A stretch of 11,909 nucleotides of DNA from Bryobacteraceae bacterium (GCA_025350445.1 JANXXV010000782.1:1-11909), one strand, 5' to 3'; shown: positions 1-6,619, counted from the first letter of the stretch. The notes: generated from the sequence alone by a model not told the origin. Translations and numbers: made by a program.

Positions 1-334
1 TGCCGGGGATAGCAATTTTCTTGCCTTTCAATTCCTCGGGCGCCATGGGCCGCGTGCTGATCAACATGGGACCGTACCCGTCGCCGACACTGGAACCGCT
101 GGCCATCAGCCGATACTTGTCGGCAACATAGGGGTAGGCGTGATAGGAGATCGCCGTCAATTCGTAAACGCCTTGCATCGCCTTGCGATTCAGAGTCTCA
201 ATATCTTCCAGTACGTGCCGGAAGGTCACGAATTTGGAGCGGATTTTCTTGGTCGCAAGACCATAGAACATGAAGGCATCGTCCGAGTCCGGACTGTGGG
301 CGCAAACGATTTCCTGCACTGGTGTAGTTGTCAT
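1..334 (-). CDS. mqnD: MqnD-like 1,4-dihydroxy-6-naphthoate synthase (partial, C-terminus off the left edge)
   Basis: Reading the minus strand from ATG at 334 gives 111 residues without a stop before the window edge. The N-terminus carries HSPDSDDAFMFYGLA, then DIETLN, an AISYHAYPYV stretch, a GSSVGDGYGP segment and KKIAIPG. This series matches the MqnA/MqnD periplasmic-binding-protein-like fold of the futalosine menaquinone pathway. MqnD converts cyclic dehypoxanthinyl futalosine to 1,4-dihydroxy-6-naphthoate, and the SPDSDDAF signature near the N-terminus favours MqnD over the chorismate dehydratase MqnA. The full enzyme is about 270-290 residues, so roughly the first 40% is seen. No good Shine-Dalgarno site lies before 334, so the start could differ by a few codons. 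The assignment to the family is firm; D versus A is less so. Confidence 0.8.
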   Translation of the reverse strand, partial: MTTTPVQEIVCAHSPDSDDAFMFYGLATKKIRSKFVTFRHVLEDIETLNRKAMQGVYELTAISYHAYPYVADKYRLMASGSSVGDGYGPMLISTRPMAPEELKGKKIAIPG

Positions 335-420
335 AAGGTACGGACTTAAAACACTATAGCAGACCGAACCCGAAACACCTTTTTCTAAAGGTTTTTAGGG
401 AGATCTTGGCACCTCAGGCC

Positions 421-780
421 CTACTCGATATTAAGGCTGATCAGTTCCGGATGAAGGGCTCGGAGAACCTCTTCGAGCTCAGTTAGCGCCGCGGGTGCGC
501 GGTCCAGGTTCTTAGTTCTTCCCATGGTTTCCAGCCGGAACGCAGCTTCGAATGCACGGCGAGCTTCAAAGTTGGAGACAGCCCCCTTCAAGCTGTGGGC
601 GCTGCGTTCCAGCGCCTCAGCGTCGGCCTTCTCCAATGCAACTCGAATATCCCGGAGAAGAGTAGGATACTCGGCCAGAAATAAGCCGGCAATCTCTCTT
701 AGCAGTTCTTCGTCCCCCCCAACGCGTTCGAGCGCAATGGAGCGATCAAGGAGCATTGCGGATTGAAATCCGGGTTTCAT
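421..780 (-). CDS. Hpt-domain histidine phosphotransfer protein
   Basis: A 119-residue protein that is essentially one Hpt domain. Residues 15-110 are predicted helical, with the phosphoacceptor motif AHSLKGAVSNF, in which His62 is the expected phosphorylation site, followed by Lys65-Gly66 as in the family. Hpt proteins relay phosphate between a hybrid sensor kinase receiver and a response regulator in the cytoplasm. No kinase or regulator gene lies beside it, so its partners must be elsewhere. The ATG at 780 is the first start after an in-frame stop further upstream; the intervening stretch has no GTG or TTG. No Shine-Dalgarno sequence is visible. It lies about 85 bases upstream of mqnD on the same strand, but a functional link is not apparent. 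Confidence 0.85.
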   Translation of the reverse strand: MKPGFQSAMLLDRSIALERVGGDEELLREIAGLFLAEYPTLLRDIRVALEKADAEALERSAHSLKGAVSNFEARRAFEAAFRLETMGRTKNLDRAPAALTELEEVLRALHPELISLNIE

Positions 781-880
781 CGTCGACTCGACAACCTCTG
801 AATAGCTCTTCGACCAAATCTTGCTTCTTGATTAGAGCACTTTAGAACCCCTGGAACGGATGCGGCAGAGCCCCCGTAAG

Positions 881-899
881 AGTACTAAGCAATTGTACT
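881..899. promoter_or_regulatory. Small inverted repeat AGTAC-N9-GTACT in a divergent intergenic region
   Basis: A perfect 5+5 inverted repeat lies in the roughly 240-base gap between the divergent Hpt and comF genes. Apart from this and a short leader reading frame at 996-1022 I see no gene in the gap. A half-site this short arises easily by chance, so operator function is only a possibility. Confidence 0.15.
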
Positions 900-1021
900 G
901 CGTTCGCAACTACGTCATACGTCTTAAGGACCCGTAGTGGATTGATCATGTCAACCCGCGCGAACCCTGCCATACGCGAGGGGTCGAGGAGTGAAATGGT
1001 TATTTCAAGCCAAGTCCGATA

Positions 1022-1948
1022 ATGATGTCCGTTCGGGGGCCGGGTGGCGAAATCGGAATTTGTAGTAAGATGGAACTTCGGTGGAGGTGCATCTTCCCCA
1101 GTCGATGGCTACTCGCTGTTCTGCCTAATATCGACAAGTTCGCCGCACGGAGGCTTCCGGCGGCTCTCTTCAACCTCGTCTTCCCAGACGACTGCCGTGT
1201 CTGCGGCTCGCCCCTCCGTGAAGTTTCTCGAATCCCCGTCTGTGCTGCGTGTCTTTCCGCTCCGGAGCCCCTGGTAGCCGAGTATTTCTGCGCCGGCTGC
1301 AACGCCCCTTTCCTGAATGCGTTTCCACTGGATGAGAACGGCCGGTGCGGGCTTTGCCGCCGGGGGCTCACTGGCTTCGACGCAGCTTTCTCCTACGGCG
1401 AATATGACGGGCCGCTGCGCAAGCTAATCCATCTTTTCAAGTACGGACGGCTGAAGCCGCTGGCGCGGCCGTTGGGCAAGCTGATGGCATCCGCTCTGCC
1501 TCGCGAATGGAGATACGACATGGTGGTCCCGATGCCGCTCCATTGGAGGCGCGGCTGGGAGCGAGGCTTCAATCAATCTGAATTGCTGGCGAGGGTGGTG
1601 GCTGCCCGGCTAGGAGCGCCGCTGGTGAAGGCCGTGGGCCGGAAGCGCCGGACGCCATCGCAGGCCGGGCTCACGAACGCGCAACGCCGCACCAACGTGG
1701 CGGGGGCTTTTGTCTGCAATAAGAAACTTTCTGTGAAGGATCGGCATATTTTGCTGGTGGACGATGTACTAACCACCGGTGCCACTGCCGGCGCGTGCGC
1801 CGCCGTGTTAAAGCGGGCGGGCGCAAAGAGAGTGACTGTCCTCACTTTGGCACGCGTGGACCGCCGTAAATCGGCTGTTGTGAGTTCGATTGTTGTGAGT
1901 TCAACTGTTGTGAGTTCAACCTCTGATTCGCTGTTAACTGGAGCCTAG
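1022..1948 (+). CDS. comF: ComF family phosphoribosyltransferase-like protein
   Basis: The 308-residue frame shows the ComF layout. An N-terminal zinc-binding region has Cys pairs at 58/61, 74/77, 90/93 and 109/112. A phosphoribosyltransferase domain follows, with the conserved GFNQSE at 182-187 and the PRPP-loop motif ILLVDDVLTTGAT at 243-255. ComF proteins are cytosolic and act with the DNA-uptake machinery of natural competence; the enzymatic substrate is not established. The start is uncertain. ATG codons at 1022 and 1025 give an unusually long N-terminal extension, and ATG at 1070 would begin closer to the zinc region; none has a clear ribosome site of its own. The C-terminus ends in three copies of a five-residue VVSS(I/T) unit, absent from typical members. 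The HNH gene starts 3 bases after the stop, so the two are probably co-transcribed. Confidence 0.9.
   Translation: MMSVRGPGGEIGICSKMELRWRCIFPSRWLLAVLPNIDKFAARRLPAALFNLVFPDDCRVCGSPLREVSRIPVCAACLSAPEPLVAEYFCAGCNAPFLNAFPLDENGRCGLCRRGLTGFDAAFSYGEYDGPLRKLIHLFKYGRLKPLARPLGKLMASALPREWRYDMVVPMPLHWRRGWERGFNQSELLARVVAARLGAPLVKAVGRKRRTPSQAGLTNAQRRTNVAGAFVCNKKLSVKDRHILLVDDVLTTGATAGACAAVLKRAGAKRVTVLTLARVDRRKSAVVSSIVVSSTVVSSTSDSLLTGA
1877..1921 (+). repeat. Three tandem 15-bp repeats at the 3' end of comF
   Basis: Three consecutive in-frame copies of GTTGTGAGTTC(G/A)A(T/C)(T/C) encode VVSSI, VVSST and VVSST. Copies two and three differ only at the last base; copy one differs from copy two at two positions. 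The unit length is a multiple of three, so copy-number change would lengthen or shorten the tail without a frameshift. Confidence 0.9.
1940..1943 (+). promoter_or_regulatory. Ribosome binding site (GGAG) that fixes the HNH start
   Basis: GGAG lies within the last codons of comF, 8 bases before ATG at 1952. It selects that ATG over the TTG at 1949 immediately before it. Confidence 0.65.
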
Positions 1949-1951
1949 TTG

Positions 1952-2479
1952 ATGATCAGTCTGGATCGATTGCACAAACCTGTACTAGTTCTGAATGCGA
2001 GCTTCGAGCCGATTAATATATGCGCGGCGCGGCGAGCTCTGGTCCTGGTGCTGAAAGGCGTGGCATCGGCTGAAGAGCACGCAACCAGCAACGTTCATTC
2101 CTCGCGGCAGAGCATTAAGCTGCCGTCCGTGATCCGGCTATTGGAATACCGCCGGATCCCGCATCAGACGCGTGCCCTGTCGAGAAAGAATATCCTGATG
2201 CGCGACCGCTACACCTGCCAGTATTGCGGTAAGTCGACTCCATCGGGAGTGTTGACACTGGACCACGTTGTTCCACGATCCCGCGCCGGCGAGACCACCT
2301 GGGAGAATCTGGTGGCCTGCTGCCATTACTGCAACAACAAGAAAGGCAACCGCACGCCCGAAGAAGCGGGCATGAAGCTGGCCCGTGCGCCGCGGCCGTT
2401 CAGCCTGCATACCAGCCGGCATCTGATGCGGTTGCTGGCCAAGAGCGACGACCAGTGGCGCAAGTACTTGTTCTATTAG
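1952..2479 (+). CDS. HNH endonuclease family protein
   Basis: A 175-residue protein. The C-terminal half has a zinc-supported HNH fold: CQYC at 89-92, the catalytic Asp104-His105 in LTLDHVVPRS, Asn119 in TWENLV, then CHYC at 124-127 followed by Asn128 and KKGNRTPEEAGM. This order matches the HNH_5-type nucleases common in free-living bacteria. HNH domains cleave DNA with one divalent metal; the physiological role of these stand-alone members is unknown. The N-terminal 80 residues (PVLVLNASFEPI) are typical of the same subfamily. It follows comF by 3 bases with its ribosome site inside comF, so translation may be coupled. A link to DNA uptake is only inferred from that position. Confidence 0.85.
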   Translation: MISLDRLHKPVLVLNASFEPINICAARRALVLVLKGVASAEEHATSNVHSSRQSIKLPSVIRLLEYRRIPHQTRALSRKNILMRDRYTCQYCGKSTPSGVLTLDHVVPRSRAGETTWENLVACCHYCNNKKGNRTPEEAGMKLARAPRPFSLHTSRHLMRLLAKSDDQWRKYLFY

Positions 2480-2484
2480 CCTCC

Positions 2485-3096
2485 GTTCGCGGGCGAATTG
2501 CGCTGGGTTGTGTGATGCTCGCGCTCCACTTGCATTTGGCCACTACAGGCCCGCCGCAAGTCAATCGCGACCCAATTTGCCGGGAACATGGAAACTCAAC
2601 CTGGCGCGCTCCGGACCTGTCCTGCCCCGTGGAACTGAGGCTTTACTCATGGTGATTGATCACTATGAGCCGCTGTACCACACATCCGAGACTCGAACCG
2701 GCGCCGGAAAGACCACGGTGGTGATGGTGGAACAGCAGCTATCAACCGGCAGCTGCACGTAGAGCAACCGGAACCACGGAAGACGATAAAGTGGATGAAG
2801 GCGTGGTCCGATTCCGTGCTCGTGATGCACTGTGAGATGACGGAAAAAGGCGCCACGTACGTCTCGGCTATCAAGACTTCTCCGTCTACGGACGGGCGCG
2901 TTCTTACGATAGCGGAACAATATCACGAGCCGGGCATGGAACCTATTCGTGACTGGGTCTTTGAAAAACAGGAGAGCCTAAACTAACCCGCAACGAGCTC
3001 TTTGACCGGCTCCCGAAGCAGTTCGGCAAACAAGCCTGTATCCAGGTGGAAGATTCCAATCCAGCCGTAGCCGTTACACCAGCCAGTCCGCGCTAA
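2485..3096 (+). pseudogene. Frameshifted remnant of a secreted protein gene
   Basis: No single frame covers this region, but one coherent protein appears if three one-base losses are restored. Frame 1 gives a signal-peptide-like stretch (ALGCVMLALHLHLAT, start near 2512-2515) and then QVNRDP. Frame 3 continues with NLPGTWKLNLARSG through TGAGKTTVVMV to about 2728. Frame 2 continues with GTAAINRQLHVEQ through DWVFEK to about 2960. Frame 1 resumes with KLTRNELFDRL to a TAA at 3094-3096. The breaks fall at a CCC run near 2570, GG at 2729-2730 and an A-run near 2962; each is repaired by one more base of the same kind. The NLPGTWKLN start resembles small secreted proteins of unknown function in Solibacter-type bacteria. 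The last segment is the least certain, because the frame-2 stop at 2984-2986 could be the true end. Sequencing error is an alternative to a true pseudogene. Confidence 0.6.
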
Positions 3097-3677
3097 TGCA
3101 CGGCGGGCTTTTCTTTCGCGGCTTCTTTCGGCTTTTCGGTTTTCACCGGGCTGATAATGACGTGCGCATTGCGGCCTTCCAGCCGCGGTGAGCCTTCCAC
3201 AGTGCCGTGCCCCACCAGATCTTCCGCGAAACGCAACAAAAGTTTCTTGCCCAGATCGACGTGAGCGATCTCGCGGCCCCGGAACTGAACTACCGCTTTC
3301 ACGCGATTCCCTTCCCCAAGAAAACGGATGGCGTGATTCTTCTTGAAGTCGTAATCATGATCGTCGGTGTTCGGACGGAACTTCAGTTCCTTCACCTGGA
3401 TCACGTGCTGTTTCTTCTTCGCCTCGTGTTGCTTTTTCTTGTTTTCGTATTGCCACTGGCCGTAATCCATCGCCTTGGCAACTGGAGGCTCCGCCGTCGG
3501 AGCAATCAGGATCAGGTCAAGCCCCATGTCCTGCGCCTTACGGACTGCGGCCGTCGTCGCCATTATTTCTACGGATCCGTCGGGAAATACCGCGCGAACT
3601 TCGCGCACGCGAATCGCCTCGTTTACATTTTCTCTGATGCGTGGACGGCGGGGAGGAAAGTTTCTGGGTGGAATCAT
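3093..3677 (-). CDS. infC: Translation initiation factor IF-3
   Basis: A 194-residue protein with both IF-3 domains. The N-terminal domain (about 14-80) has the conserved LILIAPTAEPPVAKAMDYG. The linker is lysine-rich (NKKKQHEAKKKQH). The C-terminal domain has VIQVKELKFRP, IRFLGEGNRVKAVVQFRGREIAH and an EGSPRLEGR segment near its end. IF-3 binds the 30S subunit, checks the start codon and keeps subunits apart. A lysine- and glutamate-rich tail follows residue 179. The start used is ATG 3677, directly followed by ATT, the usual rare infC start; which is used cannot be told here, and an upstream in-frame ATT also exists. No Shine-Dalgarno site is visible. Unusually, rpmI and rplT are not downstream: the next sequence is the convergent pseudogene. 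Confidence 0.95.
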   Translation of the reverse strand: MIPPRNFPPRRPRIRENVNEAIRVREVRAVFPDGSVEIMATTAAVRKAQDMGLDLILIAPTAEPPVAKAMDYGQWQYENKKKQHEAKKKQHVIQVKELKFRPNTDDHDYDFKKNHAIRFLGEGNRVKAVVQFRGREIAHVDLGKKLLLRFAEDLVGHGTVEGSPRLEGRNAHVIISPVKTEKPKEAAKEKPAVH

Positions 3678-3706
3678 CGAGTTAAACGGAAGAACAATCT
3701 AGCCAT
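3674..3706 (-). other. Possible 10-codon leader reading frame overlapping the infC start
   Basis: On the minus strand ATG at 3706 opens MARLFFRLTR and ends in TGA at 3676-3674, overlapping the infC ATG as ATGA. It has no ribosome site, but the ATG sits about 7 bases after a plausible -10 box, so it could be read as a leaderless message. This is inference from position only. Confidence 0.25.
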
Positions 3707-3712
3707 GATACA

Positions 3713-3740
3713 AATGTATCAGATTTTCCGGTCGTCCAAA
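3713..3740 (-). promoter_or_regulatory. infC: Weak candidate promoter for infC
   Basis: On the minus strand TTTGGA (3740-3735), a 16-base spacer and an extended -10 TGA-TACATT (box 3718-3713) precede infC. The -35 matches consensus poorly. The predicted start of transcription falls at about 3706. Confidence 0.3.
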
Positions 3741-3770
3741 GAGGTCCCCCCTTACGTATAAAGAGATAGC

Positions 3771-3776
3771 TATAAT
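3771..3776 (+). promoter_or_regulatory. Perfect -10 box (TATAAT) for the CsgG-kinase operon
   Basis: TATAAT matches the -10 consensus exactly and would start transcription near 3783, giving a leader of about 27 bases to ATG 3810. No good -35 box is found 16-18 bases upstream (the sequence there is C-rich), so an activator may be involved. Confidence 0.5.
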
Positions 3777-3796
3777 GATGTGGTCGTCTTAAAGGC

Positions 3797-3801
3797 AGGA
3801 G
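3797..3801 (+). promoter_or_regulatory. Ribosome binding site AGGAG for the CsgG-like gene
   Basis: AGGAG ends 8 bases before ATG 3810 and decides for that start over the in-frame GTG at 3780, which would also bury the signal peptide. Confidence 0.75.
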
Positions 3802-3809
3802 ACCCAGCG

Positions 3810-4784
3810 ATGCGCAAGCTTTCAACCATACTCTTCCTAGCTTCCCTCATTACCATTCCGGCCTTCCCGCAACAGAAGCGGCGGGTCGCCGTGCTCAACT
3901 TCGATTACTCCACCGTTCAAAGTTATGTGAACGCGCTGTTCGGTGGAAACAACGATGTCGGAAAGGGAATCGCCGACTTGCTTGTGGAGAAGATGGTCAA
4001 AGGCAACGTCTATTCCGTGGTAGAGCGCAAGGCCCTCGACAAGATTATGGCGGAGCAGAATCTTTCCAACAGCGACCGTACCGATCCGAACACCGCCGCG
4101 AAACTGGGACGTATCTTAGGCGTTGACGCAATCGTCGTCGGCAGCATCACGCAGTTCGGGCGCGATGACAAGCAATCCAACATCGGCGGCGGCGCGATTG
4201 GCGGCATCACCAGTAAGTATGGCATCGGCGGTGTGGGCAAGAAGAGTTCCAAGGCGGTGGTAGTGCTAAGCGCACGGCTGATCAGCACCGATACGGCGGA
4301 GATCCTGGCGGTGGCCTCGGGCAAAGGGGAATCGGCGCGCTCAGGCACAGCGCTTCTCGGCGCCGGCGGCTCCTCAGCCGGCGCGGCCGGCGGCGCCTAC
4401 GACATGAAGAGTTCCAATTTTGCCGACACCATTCTAGGAGAGGCTGTAACCGCCGCGGTGGACGGGCTTTCGAAAGACCTGGACGGCAACGCTCAACGGC
4501 TTCCCATACGCAAAGTGGTTCTCGATGGTTTAGTAGCCGACGTCAGCGGCGATACGATCGTCATCAACATTGGAAGCAAGGTGGGCGTGAAGGTAGGCGA
4601 CGTGCTGCAAGTGAAGCGCATCGGCCGCGAGATCCGCGATCCGGCAACGGGCAAGGTAATCCGGCGCGATGAGAAGTCCATGGGCCAGTTGACCGTGACG
4701 GAAGTGGACGAACTTTCCGCGGTTGGAAAATTCTCGGGATCGGACAAACCGAAAGTAGGCGATGCTGCCAAGGGCGGGCAGTAG
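3810..4784 (+). CDS. Exported CsgG-domain protein with FlgT-like C-terminal domain
   Basis: A 324-residue protein. Residues 1-20 form a signal peptide (Arg2-Lys3, hydrophobic core to about 18, likely cut near Ala18-Phe-Pro-Gln) with no lipobox cysteine. Residues 25-225 resemble the CsgG fold: RRVAVLNFD, a DVGKGIADLLVEKMV helix, VVERKALDKIMAEQ and LGVDAIVVGSIT. The middle (126-145 and 183-197) is rich in glycine and alanine. Residues 238-318 resemble the FlgT C-terminal beta-barrel (DTIVINIGSKVGVKVGDVLQV, REIRDPATG). CsgG is the curli export pore, but members without a lipid anchor and without csgE/csgF nearby are probably periplasmic or outer-membrane-associated with unknown roles. No curli genes are present. 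The kinase gene begins 3 bases after the stop, indicating one operon. Confidence 0.8.
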   Translation: MRKLSTILFLASLITIPAFPQQKRRVAVLNFDYSTVQSYVNALFGGNNDVGKGIADLLVEKMVKGNVYSVVERKALDKIMAEQNLSNSDRTDPNTAAKLGRILGVDAIVVGSITQFGRDDKQSNIGGGAIGGITSKYGIGGVGKKSSKAVVVLSARLISTDTAEILAVASGKGESARSGTALLGAGGSSAGAAGGAYDMKSSNFADTILGEAVTAAVDGLSKDLDGNAQRLPIRKVVLDGLVADVSGDTIVINIGSKVGVKVGDVLQVKRIGREIRDPATGKVIRRDEKSMGQLTVTEVDELSAVGKFSGSDKPKVGDAAKGGQ

Positions 4785-4787
4785 GCA

Positions 4788-6452
4788 ATGACATTCCAGA
4801 TTGGAGATCGCATCGGAGACTACGAAATCCTCAGCGTCCTCGGCGCCGGCGGGATGGGCAAGGTGTACAAGGTCCGCAATGTGATTTCCGAGCGCGTGGA
4901 AGCAATGAAAGTGCTTCTGCCGAATCTGGAGAGCGATCCCGATCTGGCGGATCGTTTCACTCGCGAGATCAAAGTACAGGCGAGCCTGACGCATCCGAAT
5001 ATCGCCGGCCTCCATACCGCCCAGCGAATCGACAATCAACTCGTCATGATGATGGAGTTTGTCGAAGGCGTAACCATCGAACAGGAAATGCACGACGGCG
5101 CCATTTCCATCGATAAGGGCGTCGAGTACATCTCGCAGGTGCTCTCCGCGCTGGCCTATGCGCACGCAAGAGGCATCGTTCACCGGGACATCAAGCCGGC
5201 GAACATGATGTTGACGCCGGGCGGCATCGTGAAGTTGATGGATTTCGGCATCGCAAAAATTACCGCCGACCCCAAGCTCACGCAGACCGGCCACACCGTG
5301 GGATCGCTGTACTATATGTCGCCCGAGCAGATCAACGGCGCCACCCTGGATGCGCGCTCCGATCTTTATTCGCTAGGCATTTCGCTCTATGAGATCGTCA
5401 CGGGGACCCGGCCGTTCAAGGGCGACAGCGATTTCTCCATCATGGCCGCGCATTTGAATTCCACTCCTGTGCCGCCATTGCAGATCGACCCGCGGCTGCC
5501 ATCAATGCTGAACGAAATCATTATGATGTCGATTGCCCGGGACCCGGCGCAACGCTTCCAGTCGGCCGACGCATTTCGGAATGCGCTGCAATCGCTGCAT
5601 CTGGTCCCGGGGGCGGGCGTTCCCGCACAGCAGGCGCCTTTCGCACAGCAGGCGCCTTTGAAGATGCCTACGGTTTCAACGGCAGTTCCAACATCGGCAT
5701 TGCCACCACCAGGTGTCCGGATGCCGCCCGAAAAATCCGGCGGCCTTCGCGGATTGTATATGGCCCTTGGAGCTCTGGCGGCAATTGGCGCGATGGTGCT
5801 GGTAGCCGTTCAGGGTCCGAAATTCTTTCAGCCTGGCGGAGCCTCCAGCCTCCCTATGCTGTCGACATCGACGCCTCCGCGCAGCAATACCGCATCGGCT
5901 CCCCCCGCTGCGGTTCCGCAAAGTGCGGAGGTGAAACTGCCAGTCGAGACCACCGCATCCGCTCCGGCGTCGAGCGCGGCGGCGGGGGATGCAATTCCCC
6001 GCAAACCGGAATTAGCCGCTCTTGAAATCCGCAAGCCGCAATTGAAGCCCCAGATAGCGGCCCAGGTTCGTGAGATCCCCACGTCTCCCGCAGTCTCTCA
6101 GCGTCAGCCGCCGCCCGCCGTCACCGCGGCACCGCCGGTTTCCGCGTCAACGGCTGAACCCATCCGCGCCGACGACGGAAGGGCAGCCGCGATCCGCGAG
6201 CATCGTGAACTGTTAATGCTACTGGATACACGAGCCAATTCGATCAAAGGAAGCCTGCACACCCTTCAGCAACAACAATCGGCATCCGGGTTAAATCTGC
6301 GTGGCGATATTGTCACCGCGCAACAGCGGATGGAGATCTACCTCAACGAAGCCGAAACCGCAGGCAAGTCAGGAGATCCGGTTGCGATGAAAAAGAATCT
6401 GGCCTCGGCCGAAAGGGAAATCGAGAAACTCGAAAAATTCCTGGGCCGTTAG
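4788..6452 (+). CDS. Membrane-anchored Ser/Thr protein kinase (PknB/Hanks type)
   Basis: A 554-residue protein. The kinase domain (about 11-270) has the glycine loop GAGGMGKVY (19-27), ATP-binding Lys41 in AMKVL, the catalytic loop HRDIKPANMM with Asp134, DFG at 152-154, SPE at 178-180 in place of APE, and the SDLYSLG helix (191-197). All key residues are present, so it should be active. A proline- and alanine-rich cytoplasmic linker (275-318) is followed by one membrane helix (about 322-341). The external part is a disordered proline-rich stretch (350-460) and a helical, likely coiled-coil tail (463-553). It has no PASTA repeats, so it does not look like a muropeptide sensor. It lies 3 bases after the CsgG-like gene, whose product would share the compartment of the kinase tail. 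The stop shares four bases with the convergent small membrane protein gene. Confidence 0.9.
   Translation: MTFQIGDRIGDYEILSVLGAGGMGKVYKVRNVISERVEAMKVLLPNLESDPDLADRFTREIKVQASLTHPNIAGLHTAQRIDNQLVMMMEFVEGVTIEQEMHDGAISIDKGVEYISQVLSALAYAHARGIVHRDIKPANMMLTPGGIVKLMDFGIAKITADPKLTQTGHTVGSLYYMSPEQINGATLDARSDLYSLGISLYEIVTGTRPFKGDSDFSIMAAHLNSTPVPPLQIDPRLPSMLNEIIMMSIARDPAQRFQSADAFRNALQSLHLVPGAGVPAQQAPFAQQAPLKMPTVSTAVPTSALPPPGVRMPPEKSGGLRGLYMALGALAAIGAMVLVAVQGPKFFQPGGASSLPMLSTSTPPRSNTASAPPAAVPQSAEVKLPVETTASAPASSAAAGDAIPRKPELAALEIRKPQLKPQIAAQVREIPTSPAVSQRQPPPAVTAAPPVSASTAEPIRADDGRAAAIREHRELLMLLDTRANSIKGSLHTLQQQQSASGLNLRGDIVTAQQRMEIYLNEAETAGKSGDPVAMKKNLASAEREIEKLEKFLGR
5624..5659 (+). repeat. Two tandem 18-bp repeats in the kinase linker
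   Basis: CGCACAGCAGGCGCCTTT occurs twice without interruption and encodes a doubled AQQAPF-like unit in the juxtamembrane linker. The copies are identical, which suggests a recent duplication. Confidence 0.9.
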
Positions 6453-6619
6453 AACGGGTCTTTCTGGCGCGTGTTCGATACGCCGGTCAGAATCCCCAAC
6501 CCGATCAAAACAAGCACCGCCACCGCAATCCAATGACTTGGCATGTGCATCAGGTAGGCACCGTAGCCAACGCCCACAATCAGGACCACGAACCCAAACA
6601 GATATAAGCCAAAGGACAT
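6449..6619 (-). CDS. Small two-helix membrane protein of unknown function
   Basis: A 56-residue protein with two hydrophobic segments, about 4-23 (LYLFGFVVLIVGVGYGAYL) and 30-47 (WIAVAVLVLIGLGILTG), joined by a short HMPSHW turn and ending in the polar NTRQKDPF. It is predicted to be a helical hairpin in the inner membrane. The start at 6619 is fixed by GAGGTG (6630-6625) 5 bases upstream; a longer frame exists but its extra residues do not look coding. The small size, composition and end resemble short uncharacterised proteins I associate with Acidobacteriota, but I cannot name a function. It converges with the kinase gene with a four-base stop overlap. Confidence 0.75.
   Translation of the reverse strand: MSFGLYLFGFVVLIVGVGYGAYLMHMPSHWIAVAVLVLIGLGILTGVSNTRQKDPF

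Noticed and set aside
140..349. 69-codon plus-strand frame at the left edge
   Set aside because: Antisense to the mqnD-like gene, whose minus-strand translation shows family motifs.
377..396. Terminator hairpin ACCTTT-TTCT-AAAGGT followed by TTTT
   Set aside because: The T-run is on the plus strand, where no gene ends; for the minus-strand Hpt gene the tail is only GTTT. The stem is short and AT-rich.
948..1022. 24-codon frame starting at ATG 948 upstream of comF
   Set aside because: No ribosome site at 948; the same frame has a much better start at 996, reported as a possible leader instead.
1000..1371. 123-codon minus-strand frame opposite the start of comF
   Set aside because: Low-complexity, arginine- and serine-rich antisense translation; the plus strand has the ComF zinc region.
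2508..2986. Two separate small genes at 2508-2762 and 2795-2986
   Set aside because: They lack ribosome sites and signal peptides of their own and join into one protein when single bases are restored, so they are treated as pieces of one broken gene.
3013..3026. CCGAA-GCAG-TTCGG hairpin as infC terminator
   Set aside because: Five base pairs, no T-run on either side, and inside the probable coding remnant.
3207..3761. 184-codon plus-strand frame opposite infC
   Set aside because: It lies almost wholly antisense to a certain infC gene and its translation has no recognisable domain; it also runs across the infC and operon promoters.
4530..5294. 254-codon minus-strand frame across the CsgG-like and kinase genes
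   Set aside because: It is antisense to two well-supported genes, histidine-rich in the manner of reverse-frame artefacts, and has no domain.
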